A stretch of 64,000 nt of DNA from the NCBI RefSeq assembly GCF_000143985.1, contig NC_014364.1, positions 2,170,001-2,234,000 of the forward strand, given 5' to 3'. This DNA is from Sediminispirochaeta smaragdinae DSM 11293. Lineage in GTDB: Bacteria > Spirochaetota > Spirochaetia > DSM-16054 > Sediminispirochaetaceae. This document shows positions 1 through 10,348 of this stretch, piece after piece. Made by a program: the position numbers and the translations under genes. Position 1 is the first letter of the stretch. The number at the start of each line of letters is the position of its first letter. The notes under the pieces were generated by a model. That model had not been told where the DNA came from and did not search any database. It was given only the letters and a program-made list of their open reading frames with translations.

Positions 1-1
1 G

Positions 2-3000
2 CATTTTTCTTCCAGAGGCAGGATCACGTTTTCACTGAAAGGAGCTGAACAACCTTCCATTGCCGCCCCCTTTCAGGCATTGATCACGGCGGAAGGAACG
101 TGGAAAAGTAGTGACACTGCGGGAATCACCATCGGTCTTCGTGATCTCCAGTCTCCATTCATGACAATTCCTACGGTACGGTTTCATGCCAGCCTGGATG
201 GAGAAACACTCATTGTTGAGAAAGCGGCGGATCGCATTCCCCTTGATCTTAGTCTGAGTCACGATTTTTCCGAGTCTGTCACACAGCTTGAAATTCTATC
301 GGAAGCCTTTGTTCCGTCGTCGTTTCTATCCCTTCGGGGGGATTATGATTCGATTAACCCTTGGCTGCGTAATAGTTACAGCGGGAAGATGGAGTTTCGA
401 TACGATAAGAATCACTCAAGGCTAACGTATTCGACGGATATGGCCGCACAGTTGCGATATGTCTCCGGGTTTGAATTGCCATTTCCCCTCAATCATCATG
501 TTCAGATTGCGGCAACCGGTGATGAAAAGGGAATGAAAATCGACCTTTTACGTGTTACATCTTCGGATATGGATTTTCGTCTTTCAGGTACGGCGCTGTT
601 TTCCCCTCTTGTTTTTGATTTGGATCTTGATATTGGTCGTTTGGCCATTGACGAAAATCTTATTTCGGGGAAGGGCCGCCTATCGTATAATCGGAATGGA
701 TTGTTTCTTACATCGGATCATATGTCATACAACGATATCAAGCTCTCTAAGCTTGAGACATGGCTCTCGTTTGACTCGGCTGGGAGTAGCGATTTTTCTC
801 TACGCATGACGGTCCCGGATGAACATAGCGACAGACAGGGACATATCGCTGCAGAAGGAGAATTCAAGTGGAAGGATTCCTTTTATCTTGAAAGCTCTCT
901 TTCCATTCAATCAGTGCCACTTGTAAATTTTTATTCCGAACTTCAGCGGAGAGGGGTTGAGATTCCCTCTTTTATTCCCCCTTCTTATCTTGATATGGAT
1001 GGCTTTTTTTCTACAGACAAGAAGCGACTGAGCTATTCGGTCGTGGGGTTAAAGATCTCCGATGGATCTGCAGATCACTATCTCAGCCTCAGCGGCGCGG
1101 GAACTCTCGATGAGCATAGCATAAGGAACTTTGATCTCCGTTGGGGAGATTATGTCGCAGGAGGAAGCAGCACCTTCTATATCAGGGATCAAGCACTTCT
1201 TGCGGAAAGCGATATCACCGTCAATCAAATTTCCTATGGATTTACCGCATATTACAACTTCGGCAAAAGTTTGGTCCTCTCCGGAGATCATGGAAGCCGT
1301 CTTATTGCCCGATTTAAGGACGACGGCATCTATCTTGCGGCGGAAGCAGATGCCTTTCCCTTGCCGATTAAGCTAAAAGAATCAGCGAACATCTCTTTCT
1401 CTCTCCACGGTCGTTATCGCTCCCCGTCTTCATGGCAGCTCGTGTTGGATACGTTTCGTTTTACATCGTTTTTTGCCTTCGAAGGATCGGGTAGCATAGG
1501 AAACAACGCCGCTTTTCTTACCAATATCTCCTATCAAAGGGAAGGAGCACCGCTTCGAGGATCGATAAGTGCTTTTTATCCCGATAATAGTCCTCTGAAA
1601 GCGCAAGGATGGGTATCGCTTAGGGATCCGAAAGATGAAGAAACCTACCTTGGGGCTTTTTCCTTGGATCCCAACGGCTTTTCCGCAAATTTCGACATAC
1701 AAAATGCACCGCTTTCCAGATTTGCAATCGAGAAACCACAAGGGAAAATATCCGGAAAACTTATCGCAAAGGGTCCCTATCGCGATCCGGATTTCTCGGT
1801 CGACCTTTCCTTGGAAGATGGGCAGCAGGCCGACAAACCCCTGGAACTTGAGGTGCGGGCAGAAAAAAAGGGAAGTGAGCTTCAGCTCAAGTACGGACGG
1901 GGACGCTTTGGAAATCATGTTTTTCAGAAAATATCGGGACTCCTTATGCTCAATGACGGGTACATTACCCTTTCAGGTGAATATCGCCCCTATTATCAAA
2001 AAAAATTACAGTCGGTTGGTTTTTCACTCAAGGGACAAACGGCCCCGGTCAATCGGCTTTCAGCATTAGCCGATATAGTTCAATCATCGCTTTCGATGGG
2101 AGTAACTCTGGATCCTATTCTTACCTCCGACGGGACCATGGATCCCCAACACTACGAACTCAAAAAAGAAGAAGGTACTATCTCCGTTACAGGAGGGCCG
2201 CAAGAGGCAATCAATGGATATTATCGCAAAGGGGGAGATTTTTATCTAGGACTTTCCGACCCACTTCCCATAGTGGGCACCGTAAACGGCCAGTTGGTTG
2301 AAAAAGAAATTTCCGCCGATATCTCGCTTGTGTCTGCCGATCTATCGCTTTTGGACGGTATTGCCGATATTGGTTTCTTTGCCCTCCACGACGGAAGGGC
2401 CGAAGGAAGCCTGCATATCGAAGGGTCAATCAATGATCCTGCCTTTTCGGGAGCAATCTCTATCCAGGAGGCAAGGGCATCCAGCTCACTTTTCCCAGAC
2501 GAACTTTCTCCCTTTGATGCCTATGTACGTATGACCGATAAAGAGGTGTCGCTCATTGCCGAGCCCATTCGATCGGGGGACGCCACTCTTGATGTTTCCC
2601 TCGGCCTGACAATAGAACGATGGCTTCCCAGAAATTATAGTATCATCATACGTCCCGAAGGAGAGAATGGTGTAAAAACCGAGTATGCTATTTCCGGCGG
2701 GGGCGTAGATGTAACCGGCTATACCCGCGGAATCTTCGAAATATCAGGATCGGCTACAACCCTGAATCTTTCCGGTGATCTTGTCTTGAATGATGCCTCT
2801 ATCACCTTGCAAAATAGGCAAAACCAGAAAAAAAAGAACAGTCAGGAGACAAAACAACGAAGGAAGCGCGATTTCACTCTTGACCTGAAGATTACCAGCG
2901 GTAAACGGGTCGAATTCTTTTGGCCGACGATAAACTTTCCTATTTTAAGAAGCTTTGCGGAAACTGAACAATCGGTTATCATCCGATTTGATTCGGCCGA

Positions 3001-3772
3001 ACGTTCTTTCGGACTCAAGGGATCTATAGGGATTCAAGGTGGAGAAATATCCTATCTTCAGAGGAACTTCCTCATTACAAGGGGTGATATTGAGTTCAAT
3101 GAAAACGCGGACCGGTTTGATCCGAGATTATCGGTAGAGGCTGTTTTGCGTGAAATTGATGATGATGGTGAGCCCTTAAAAATCTATCTAACGGTTGATG
3201 ACCAGCCTCTGAGTAAATTCGAACCAAAATTCAGCTCTGATCCTGCCATGAGCGATGCCGAAATCATTACGATTCTCGGAGCTTCACTGCCAAGCAGAAT
3301 CGGAAGTGAAGCCATCGACCTCACAACCAGTCTTGCCCTTACAGGTTCACTGGTAACCCAGCTGGGTATCATCGGGACCTTTGAATCCAGAGTCAAAGAT
3401 GTTCTTAATGTCGATCTGTTTTCTATTCGGACCCAGATGATTCAGAATTTGATTATCGACAGGTTAGGCAGCGCCCTGGGAAATGAGGACTATGGAGGAA
3501 GCGATCTAAGTCAATACCTTGACAACACCACGATCTTTCTGGGAAAGTACTTTGGCAATGATCTGTTTATACAAGGAACACTGCAAATTCAGGCCAATCA
3601 GGTTACGGATCAAATTGTGAATAAAAACGATCTGTACATCAATTCCGAAATCAGCCTGGAGTGGAAAACGCCTCTTTTCCTTCTGGAATTGGCAATAGAA
3701 CCGGATTTCGAGAATCCTATCGATACTCTTGACAACACCAGTCTGGGCTTGTCATGGAGCTTTTCGTATTGA
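2..3772 (+). CDS. tamB: TamB-family translocation/assembly module protein, 5' end outside window
   Basis: TamB proteins span the periplasm and work with Omp85 proteins to insert outer-membrane proteins or move lipid between membranes. The frame is open from the first bases, so the start lies upstream; a TTG at 80 is unlikely to be the true start. About 1256 residues are visible, mostly repetitive beta strands as expected for the long hydrophobic groove. The last 350 residues carry the TamB (DUF490) domain, including the typical stretch around 3030-3110 (GEISYLQRNF, then GDIEF and a DPRLS motif), and the chain ends in an aromatic residue (WSFSY). bamA follows 25 bases later, which is the usual spirochaete arrangement and supports a joint role in outer-membrane biogenesis. 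The N-terminal membrane anchor is not in view. Confidence 0.88.
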   Translation, partial: HFSSRGRITFSLKGAEQPSIAAPFQALITAEGTWKSSDTAGITIGLRDLQSPFMTIPTVRFHASLDGETLIVEKAADRIPLDLSLSHDFSESVTQLEILSEAFVPSSFLSLRGDYDSINPWLRNSYSGKMEFRYDKNHSRLTYSTDMAAQLRYVSGFELPFPLNHHVQIAATGDEKGMKIDLLRVTSSDMDFRLSGTALFSPLVFDLDLDIGRLAIDENLISGKGRLSYNRNGLFLTSDHMSYNDIKLSKLETWLSFDSAGSSDFSLRMTVPDEHSDRQGHIAAEGEFKWKDSFYLESSLSIQSVPLVNFYSELQRRGVEIPSFIPPSYLDMDGFFSTDKKRLSYSVVGLKISDGSADHYLSLSGAGTLDEHSIRNFDLRWGDYVAGGSSTFYIRDQALLAESDITVNQISYGFTAYYNFGKSLVLSGDHGSRLIARFKDDGIYLAAEADAFPLPIKLKESANISFSLHGRYRSPSSWQLVLDTFRFTSFFAFEGSGSIGNNAAFLTNISYQREGAPLRGSISAFYPDNSPLKAQGWVSLRDPKDEETYLGAFSLDPNGFSANFDIQNAPLSRFAIEKPQGKISGKLIAKGPYRDPDFSVDLSLEDGQQADKPLELEVRAEKKGSELQLKYGRGRFGNHVFQKISGLLMLNDGYITLSGEYRPYYQKKLQSVGFSLKGQTAPVNRLSALADIVQSSLSMGVTLDPILTSDGTMDPQHYELKKEEGTISVTGGPQEAINGYYRKGGDFYLGLSDPLPIVGTVNGQLVEKEISADISLVSADLSLLDGIADIGFFALHDGRAEGSLHIEGSINDPAFSGAISIQEARASSSLFPDELSPFDAYVRMTDKEVSLIAEPIRSGDATLDVSLGLTIERWLPRNYSIIIRPEGENGVKTEYAISGGGVDVTGYTRGIFEISGSATTLNLSGDLVLNDASITLQNRQNQKKKNSQETKQRRKRDFTLDLKITSGKRVEFFWPTINFPILRSFAETEQSVIIRFDSAERSFGLKGSIGIQGGEISYLQRNFLITRGDIEFNENADRFDPRLSVEAVLREIDDDGEPLKIYLTVDDQPLSKFEPKFSSDPAMSDAEIITILGASLPSRIGSEAIDLTTSLALTGSLVTQLGIIGTFESRVKDVLNVDLFSIRTQMIQNLIIDRLGSALGNEDYGGSDLSQYLDNTTIFLGKYFGNDLFIQGTLQIQANQVTDQIVNKNDLYINSEISLEWKTPLFLLELAIEPDFENPIDTLDNTSLGLSWSFSY

Positions 3773-3797
3773 TAATGAACTATGCTAAGGAGTTTTT

Positions 3798-6341
3798 ATG
3801 CGATTTAAGCGCCTTCTCTCAATACTGTTGATTCTTACTGCCGTAACACTTAACCTTGCGGCGCAATCATCCGAATCGTGGTATCTAAACAAACCGATTG
3901 AAGATATTCGTTTCGAGGGCCTTTCTCATGTCAAACTTTCGGATCTTAAAGGTATTACACAGCAATACGTTGGACAAACTTTAACCGAAGGTCGTCTGAT
4001 TGATTTGCAGAGTAAACTCTACGCCCTCAATTTTTTTCAACGCTTTTCTGTAGATGCGGAGGAGGGTCGTAATGGAAAGAACAGCGTTGTCTTGGTGCTT
4101 ACCGTTACAGAACGGCCTATTGTTGATGAGATTATTATCGAGGGAAATAAGAAGGTCCGAACCGGCGAGATTCTCGATGCGGTACAATTGAAGCGGGACG
4201 ATATTGTTACTACGGTGAAAATCAAGGCCGATGAACAGGCCATAGCGGAACTCTATCGAGGTAAAGGGTATCCCGAAATATCGGTATCCTCCGGAACGCA
4301 GCTGAATGAAGCGACCAATACCATGAAAGTGACCTTCACGGTTATCGAAGGAAGTCAGGTACGAGTCCAGGAGATCAGATTTTCCGGAAATGAGTTTGTT
4401 TCAAGTGATACGCTGCGCGGAAAACTGACATCAAAAGAGCAGTCTCTCTTTTCCAGTGGAATCCTGAAAGAAGCCTCTCTGCAGCAGGATCGTTCGGCCA
4501 TCGAACGTTTCTATCAGGAACAGGGTTACATCGATGCAAAGGTCGTAAATATCGGCAGAGAGGTCGCCTCCGTTGAAAACGGAAGACAACTCATGATCCT
4601 GACCTTTTATATCAATGAGGGAAGACAATGGAAATTCGGGGGCATTACCTTCAACGGGAATCAGTTGTACTCAGATGATGAGCTTGGCACCTATATAAGG
4701 CTCGAACCGGGAGACGTAATCAACTATCCGCTTCTTCAGGCCGATCTTGCCCAAGTCTCTGACCTTTATTTCAATGACGGCTATATTTTCAATGCCATCG
4801 TGCCTAAAGAAAATCGTAACGAACAGGAAGGAACCATAGATTTTCTTCTCAACATCACGGAAAAGGGACGAGCCCATATTGAAGATGTTATTCTCAAGGG
4901 CAATGAAAAAACAAAGGATTTTGTTCTCTATCGGGAAATTCCTCTCGAGACTGGTGATGTATTCAGCAAGGACAAGGTACTCCAGGCAATGCAAAACCTT
5001 TACAATACCGGTCTGTTCTCGGCGGTCTCTCCCGAAACCCCATATGGCAGTGCAGAGGGCTTGATGGATCTTGTCTTTACGGTTGAAGAGGCAAGGACAA
5101 CCGATATTCAGTTCGGGATCACCTTTACCGGCGGAGTAAGTGAGTATCCCATTGTCGGTTTTCTCCAGTGGACCGACCACAACTTCAGAGGTGCGGGACA
5201 GGAGCTTTCCATAGGAGCGCAGGTTTCAAATAGCGAACAAAGTATCACCTTCAGTTTCAGTGATAACTGGCTTTTTGATAAACGTTTTTCAGGTGGTGTC
5301 AATTTCTCTTTCGCGCATAACCTCTACGACAATGTGCTTCAGGATGCCGAAGGGCCCACGTTTACGGAAGAACAGTACGATAACGATGAAGCGGCTCCCG
5401 ATCCCTACACCTCCCGCGAAGAATATGAAGACGCCATTGACGACGGTGAGTCGATCGATGATGCCTATCTGATGGAGTATGACCAATGGAAAATCAGTTT
5501 AGGAGCCAATGGGGGCTACACCTTTCATACCGATTATGGAAGGGTCGGCCTGCAAAGCGGATTGACTTCTTCCATCAGTTATGTTGACTACGATCCTGAC
5601 CTCTATACACCATACAATCCCTCCATAAGAGAAAATCTTCATACCTGGCTTTTTACGAACAAACTGTGGGGCAGCATCAACTGGGATACCCGTGACTATA
5701 TCTACAGTCCCACCAAGGGAGGCCTTTTAAGCGAAACCCTCACCTACACAGGAGGGCTCTTGTTTGGAAGTACTCATTACATTAAGACGCAGACAAAGGC
5801 TCAGAGGTTTTTACAACTCTTCGACATTCCAGTGGGAAAGGAGTGGAGTTTTCGTACCATCCTCGCCGCCCAAAGCAGCTTATCGTTTATTCTTCCCCAA
5901 TGGTACTACGATTCGGACACAGGAGAGTGGACAAGCGGAGTACATGCATCCGATAGTCAATTGCTCTATACCGATGGTATGACCATTGCCAGGGGATGGG
6001 ATATCGATAAGGGAAATGAGGCGCTCTGGGATAACTGGGTTGAACTAAGAATTCCCATAAGCGAAAAACTACTCTGGTCGGACTTCTATTTCAGTACCAC
6101 CGGTACATGGGATGATCTCGATATGTTTCCCGAGATGGGGATTGAGGATTTTAAGTTTTCCATGGGAGGCGGTATCAGGCTTATCATCCCCGGTTTACCC
6201 TTGGGCCTTTACCTGGTCAAAACCTTCAGTTTTGATGAGGGAGGTAATGTTCAGTGGGATGGAGGACCTATTTTTTCCGATCCCGATGATGACACAAAGG
6301 GGCTGAAGCTGGTACTCTCTCTTACGACGGGACTCTTTTAG
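3798..6341 (+). CDS. bamA: BamA, outer-membrane protein assembly factor (Omp85 family)
   Basis: This is the central beta-barrel insertase of the outer membrane. The 847-residue protein begins with a signal peptide (residues 1-22, ending LNLAA). Five POTRA domains follow at about 33-430, each with the alternating strand/helix pattern and GN-type turns (for example IIIEGNKKV, IRFSGNEFV, ITFNGNQLY, VILKGNEKT). The rest is a 16-strand barrel ending in phenylalanine (LTTGLF), the outer-membrane signature. The conserved loop-6 motif, RGF in most BamA, reads RGW here (732-734). A strongly acidic stretch at about 515-560 is probably a surface loop. A ribosome-binding site (AAGGAG) precedes the ATG. 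The gene sits between tamB and skp, so barrel, chaperone and TamB are likely co-transcribed. Confidence 0.96.
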   Translation: MRFKRLLSILLILTAVTLNLAAQSSESWYLNKPIEDIRFEGLSHVKLSDLKGITQQYVGQTLTEGRLIDLQSKLYALNFFQRFSVDAEEGRNGKNSVVLVLTVTERPIVDEIIIEGNKKVRTGEILDAVQLKRDDIVTTVKIKADEQAIAELYRGKGYPEISVSSGTQLNEATNTMKVTFTVIEGSQVRVQEIRFSGNEFVSSDTLRGKLTSKEQSLFSSGILKEASLQQDRSAIERFYQEQGYIDAKVVNIGREVASVENGRQLMILTFYINEGRQWKFGGITFNGNQLYSDDELGTYIRLEPGDVINYPLLQADLAQVSDLYFNDGYIFNAIVPKENRNEQEGTIDFLLNITEKGRAHIEDVILKGNEKTKDFVLYREIPLETGDVFSKDKVLQAMQNLYNTGLFSAVSPETPYGSAEGLMDLVFTVEEARTTDIQFGITFTGGVSEYPIVGFLQWTDHNFRGAGQELSIGAQVSNSEQSITFSFSDNWLFDKRFSGGVNFSFAHNLYDNVLQDAEGPTFTEEQYDNDEAAPDPYTSREEYEDAIDDGESIDDAYLMEYDQWKISLGANGGYTFHTDYGRVGLQSGLTSSISYVDYDPDLYTPYNPSIRENLHTWLFTNKLWGSINWDTRDYIYSPTKGGLLSETLTYTGGLLFGSTHYIKTQTKAQRFLQLFDIPVGKEWSFRTILAAQSSLSFILPQWYYDSDTGEWTSGVHASDSQLLYTDGMTIARGWDIDKGNEALWDNWVELRIPISEKLLWSDFYFSTTGTWDDLDMFPEMGIEDFKFSMGGGIRLIIPGLPLGLYLVKTFSFDEGGNVQWDGGPIFSDPDDDTKGLKLVLSLTTGLF

Positions 6342-6350
6342 GAGGATAAA

Positions 6351-6914
6351 ATGGTAAACTATATAAAAGGCAGAACGCAGAAAGCGGTTTTCCTGATTAC
6401 ACTTATGGTGATGGCTTTGTGGGGAGGGACTAGTGCCCTGCTAGCCGAAAAGCTAACCATGGTTGCGGTCGTCGATCTGACTAAGATTGTCAGCGACTAT
6501 TTCAAAGAGTCTACCGAGTGGCGGGAAATCGATGAATTGACGAAAAAAATGGAAGAGACGGTCCGCCAGCGGATGGATGAAATCAACGCCCTCAAGCAGC
6601 AGAAAATTGAAGCGGAGAATGCAAACGACGATCTCCTTGTTCTTAAACTTGAGGAACAGATCAGGAAAAAACAGGAATATCTGCAAGAGTACAACAAGAT
6701 TATGTCGGATAGGATACAAAGCAAAAAAGAAAATTTGCTGACAAGTTCGGACTTTTCCAGGGAGATCATCAAGACGGTCCAGTACATAGCGGAAAGTGAG
6801 GGATATTCCATCGTTTTTAGAAAAAAGGATCCTAATATTCTCTATTACAATTACGAAGTCGATATCACCAATAAGGTCCTGGACCATCTCCGCAGGACCG
6901 CCGGTTCCCGATAG
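6351..6914 (+). CDS. skp: Skp/OmpH-family periplasmic chaperone
   Basis: Skp proteins hold unfolded outer-membrane proteins in the periplasm and deliver them to BamA. The 187-residue product has an N-terminal membrane/signal segment (about residues 11-32, ending ALLAE). A short strand follows (VAVVDLTKIV, which matches the start of the OmpH fold), then a long charged coiled coil at about 50-125 that forms the tentacle, and a final strand region (GYSIVFRKKD). The length is in the family range. It starts 9 bases after bamA with a strong AGGAGG site, so the two are translated together. The match is by fold pattern and context rather than by strict motifs, as is normal for this family. Confidence 0.88.
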   Translation: MVNYIKGRTQKAVFLITLMVMALWGGTSALLAEKLTMVAVVDLTKIVSDYFKESTEWREIDELTKKMEETVRQRMDEINALKQQKIEAENANDDLLVLKLEEQIRKKQEYLQEYNKIMSDRIQSKKENLLTSSDFSREIIKTVQYIAESEGYSIVFRKKDPNILYYNYEVDITNKVLDHLRRTAGSR

Positions 6915-6929
6915 CAAAGCCTTTTAGCC

Positions 6930-9515
6930 ATGGCCTCGGAAACCCCCATGATGCAGCAATACCGGAGCCTCAAAGAGAGGCACCGGGATGCTGTTCTCTT
7001 TTTTCGCCTCGGTGACTTTTATGAGATGTTTGAACGGGATGCGGCAGAGGTATCGGCAATTCTCGGGCTGACCCTCACAAAGCGGAATGGGCTACCGATG
7101 TGTGGAATCCCCTACCATGCCGCCGGCACCTACATCCCCAGACTCCTTTGGGCCGGAAGAAAGATCGCCATCTGTGAACAGATCGCACTTCCCCAGGGAG
7201 GAAAGGGGATAGCGAAGCGGGAAGTGGTGGAAGTCATCACTCCAGGAACAGTTGTCGATGAAGATTTTCTTGACCGGGGAAGGAACAACTATCTTGCTTC
7301 CTTGGGGCAGATAGAAGGGGCTCTCTCTTTTTCTTATATTGATCTTTCCACTGGTGAGTTTGCGGCAACACTTCTTGGAAAGGAAAACCGCTTCGAAAAG
7401 CTGCGCAAAGAGCTTGCCAGGTTACAGCCCTCCGAGTTACTGGTTCAGGAAAGTCTGCTCGAAGAGGGACCGGAGACGGTCAGAATTCTGGAAGAACGGC
7501 AGATCTTGATAAACCGTTATCCCGACTGGTCCTATGACCTTGGTGACAGCGAAGCCCGCCTTCGCAGGCTTTTTGGTGTAACTAACCTTAAGGGCTTCGG
7601 CATCCTTCCTGATGACCATGCTATTTACGCCTGTGGCACACTTCTGGAGTATCTATCGGAAACGGCACATGACCATCTTCGCCACATAAGTTCGATAGTG
7701 CGTTACGAAGAGAGTGATTTTGTCGGTCTTGATGAATCAACTCAGCGGAATCTGGAAATCGTTTCAAATATGCGTGATGCCTCCAATGCGTATACACTTT
7801 TCCAGGTTTTGGACAAAACACGTACGGCTCCCGGTGCAAGAACCCTGAGAAGCAGGCTCCTTCATCCGCTTCGGGATATGAAGGCAATTACGCTCCGACT
7901 GGATAAGGTGGAAGAACTCTACAGAAACCAGATGATCCTTTCGGCACTGCGAAAAAAGCTTTCCGGAGTCCTTGATCTGGAACGGCTCTCGGCCAGAATC
8001 GCTCTTGGAAAGGCACATGCCAAAGACCTTGCGGCAGTCGCTTCCACGATCACCGTTATCCTCGAAATCGAGCAAGAGTTCGGAGAAATGAGGGTCCCCG
8101 GTTCGTGGATGTTGGCACAGGAGAACCGTTCCGCTGCCGAAGAGCTGGAAAAAGAACTACGCAGGGCAATCTGCGATGATCCCTCGGTACTATTGACCGA
8201 AGGTAATATGATACGAGAAGGCTACAGTGAGGAACTTGATCGCCTCAGGTTGCTAAAGCGAGATAGTCGCAAGGTTTTGGCGGACTATCTCGAAGATGAA
8301 AAGAACAGGAGTGGAATCGCCAACCTAAAAATCAAATATAATAAAATCATTGGACATTTTATTGAGGTCACAAAGGCAAATCTGTCACTCGTTCCCGATC
8401 ATTTTATCAGGCGGCAGTCCCTTGTAGGTGCGGAACGCTTTACTACCGAACGGCTGGGAGAGCTTGAGACGGAACTAAACAGTGCATCGGAAAAAATGAT
8501 CCAGTTGGAAAAAGAACTTTTCCTCTCTCTGCGAGAGTCCTGTGCCAGGCGTCTTCCCGTGCTTCACACCCTTGCCGAGTACATCTGCGATATCGATTTC
8601 TTTCAGGCCCTTGCCTATGCGGCAACCGTCCACGGTTATGTACGGCCGGACATTAATACCGGCAACGATATCGCCATACGGGAAGGACGTCATCCCGTTG
8701 TCGAGGCGGGACTCAACGCTGGGGAATTCATCCCGAATTCCATCGATATCGGGGCAAAGAAAAGCTTCGCATTGATAACAGGACCCAACATGGCCGGTAA
8801 ATCGACCTACCTCAGGCAGACGGCCCTCATTGTTCTGATGGCCCAGTGCGGTTCCTTCGTTCCTGCAATGGAAGCCACTATTGGTATCGTCGATAGAATT
8901 TTCTGTAGGGTCGGGGCCTCCGACAATCTTGCACGAGGAGAGTCGACCTTTCTTGTTGAAATGAATGAAACGGCCTATATACTCAGGACTGCGAGTGAGA
9001 AGAGCCTTGTTATCATGGATGAGGTCGGTCGAGGGACCAGCACGACCGACGGCCTTGCAATTGCATGGGCTGTTTCCGAAGCACTTATCGAACGAAAGAC
9101 AAAAACCCTTTTTGCAACCCATTTCCATGAACTAACCGAACTCCAACACGATTCGATACAAAAACTTCGACTTATGGTCAAGGAAGAGGGAGATCGGGTG
9201 ATCTTTTTAAAGAAGGTTGAAGAGGGGTGTGCCGCCGGTTCCTACGGTATCCATGTTGCTTCTCTTGCCGGTGTCCCGGATCCTGTTCTTTCCCGAGCCA
9301 GGCAGATTTTGGGAGAACTCGAACATAGGGATCGTCCGATTCCCAAAGATATGGTCCCTCAACGGAAATCACAGAAAAGTGATCTGCTTTTCAATGAAAA
9401 CGACTTGATCGAGAGCGAGATTATGAGTATCGATCTCGACAGCTTAACGCCGAAAAAGGCTCTTGATATACTCTATCGATGGAAAGAAGAGCTCGGTTCG
9501 GGAAGAATGAAGTAA
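6930..9515 (+). CDS. mutS: DNA mismatch repair protein MutS
   Basis: MutS recognises base mismatches and small loops and starts mismatch repair. The 861-residue protein has the mismatch-binding FYE motif (F30, E32) in GDFYEMF. It also has the connector and lever domains, an ATPase domain with Walker A GPNMAGKST (618-626), Walker B with the DEVGRGTSTTDG block, and an ATHFHEL switch motif. Length and order match MutS1. The ATG at 6930 has no obvious Shine-Dalgarno site, but the downstream TPMMQQY block aligns with the known N-terminus, so this start is right. The gene lies in the outer-membrane operon, as it does in other spirochaetes. No mutL is seen in the window. Confidence 0.97.
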   Translation: MASETPMMQQYRSLKERHRDAVLFFRLGDFYEMFERDAAEVSAILGLTLTKRNGLPMCGIPYHAAGTYIPRLLWAGRKIAICEQIALPQGGKGIAKREVVEVITPGTVVDEDFLDRGRNNYLASLGQIEGALSFSYIDLSTGEFAATLLGKENRFEKLRKELARLQPSELLVQESLLEEGPETVRILEERQILINRYPDWSYDLGDSEARLRRLFGVTNLKGFGILPDDHAIYACGTLLEYLSETAHDHLRHISSIVRYEESDFVGLDESTQRNLEIVSNMRDASNAYTLFQVLDKTRTAPGARTLRSRLLHPLRDMKAITLRLDKVEELYRNQMILSALRKKLSGVLDLERLSARIALGKAHAKDLAAVASTITVILEIEQEFGEMRVPGSWMLAQENRSAAEELEKELRRAICDDPSVLLTEGNMIREGYSEELDRLRLLKRDSRKVLADYLEDEKNRSGIANLKIKYNKIIGHFIEVTKANLSLVPDHFIRRQSLVGAERFTTERLGELETELNSASEKMIQLEKELFLSLRESCARRLPVLHTLAEYICDIDFFQALAYAATVHGYVRPDINTGNDIAIREGRHPVVEAGLNAGEFIPNSIDIGAKKSFALITGPNMAGKSTYLRQTALIVLMAQCGSFVPAMEATIGIVDRIFCRVGASDNLARGESTFLVEMNETAYILRTASEKSLVIMDEVGRGTSTTDGLAIAWAVSEALIERKTKTLFATHFHELTELQHDSIQKLRLMVKEEGDRVIFLKKVEEGCAAGSYGIHVASLAGVPDPVLSRARQILGELEHRDRPIPKDMVPQRKSQKSDLLFNENDLIESEIMSIDLDSLTPKKALDILYRWKEELGSGRMK

Positions 9516-9536
9516 TTTCTCTACTTTCTGCATATA

Positions 9537-10295
9537 GTGTATATGGACACTCTTCTTATCGAAGCCTTGCAGCTCTTGTTTCCGTCGCAATGTCTTCTCT
9601 GTGGAAGATCCTACACCCCTGATATCTTTCCACACCACGGTGGAGAACGATGGGCTCCCGTTCCTCTCTGCCGGACGTGCTTACAGGAGTTGGAACAGGA
9701 ATTACTTGACCAAGGCCAAGGGTGCAGTATCTGCGGAAGTCCCCTCGTCTCTGAGCAGAATATTTGTATGAGCTGCAGAAGACATTTTCCGTCTCTTCCG
9801 TCTTTTCGTTCCAATACCCCCCTTTTCCTTTATCGGGGAAAGGCAAAAGAGCTGCTTCGCTGGTATAAGTTCAGGAATCGGCGAGATCTTGCACCACTTT
9901 TTGCCTATCTTTTTGCCCAACGGGTCATAACACCATTTGGAATTCAGCTCACACTTGTTCCTGTTCCCTTTAGATCGGCAGGAAAGCGCAGTAGGGGCTG
10001 GGACCCTGTGGAAACGATCTGCCGCATCCTTTCCCATCACTATGGCTATAACGTGGCATATCTTCTCAAAAGACGTGGCAATCGACAGCAGAAAAAGATG
10101 ACCGCTGCCGAACGCAAGGTAAATATGCAAAAGGCAATTGTTATGAGGCGGCGGAGAAGACACCTTTCAGCCGAGTCGTATTATCTTATCATTGACGATG
10201 TTATGACAACCGGCGCAACGCTCCAGGCGTGTGCCGCGACTCTCAGAGATAACGGAGCAGAAAAAATCTCGGCAACGACCATAGTGGTGGATTGA
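9537..10295 (+). CDS. ComF-family phosphoribosyltransferase-like protein
   Basis: ComF-type proteins are linked to DNA uptake or to use of imported DNA; their exact reaction is unsettled. The 252-residue product has an N-terminal zinc-binding region with four CxxC pairs (CLLC, CRTC, CSIC, CMSC, between residues 17 and 80). Its C-terminal phosphoribosyltransferase domain carries the PRPP loop IDDVMTTGAT near residue 219. The start may be the GTG at 9537 or the ATG two codons later. It is the last gene of the tamB-mutS run; its stop codon overlaps the -35 box of the next promoter, so the next operon is separately controlled. Natural competence is not shown by anything else here. Confidence 0.85.
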   Translation: MYMDTLLIEALQLLFPSQCLLCGRSYTPDIFPHHGGERWAPVPLCRTCLQELEQELLDQGQGCSICGSPLVSEQNICMSCRRHFPSLPSFRSNTPLFLYRGKAKELLRWYKFRNRRDLAPLFAYLFAQRVITPFGIQLTLVPVPFRSAGKRSRGWDPVETICRILSHHYGYNVAYLLKRRGNRQQKKMTAAERKVNMQKAIVMRRRRRHLSAESYYLIIDDVMTTGATLQACAATLRDNGAEKISATTIVVD

Positions 10296-10320
10296 CTATT
10301 ATCATGTGTGCTGTTATCTT
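10292..10320 (+). promoter_or_regulatory. Sigma-70-type promoter for the rimP-nusA-infB operon
   Basis: TTGACT (10292-10297) and TATCTT (10315-10320) are separated by exactly 17 bases and together match the consensus well. The -35 box overlaps the stop codon of the upstream ComF gene. Transcription would begin near 10327, only about 22 bases before a terminator-like hairpin. The call is from sequence only. Confidence 0.65.
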
Positions 10321-10348
10321 ATATCTAACATTTCAGCATGCGGTCTGG

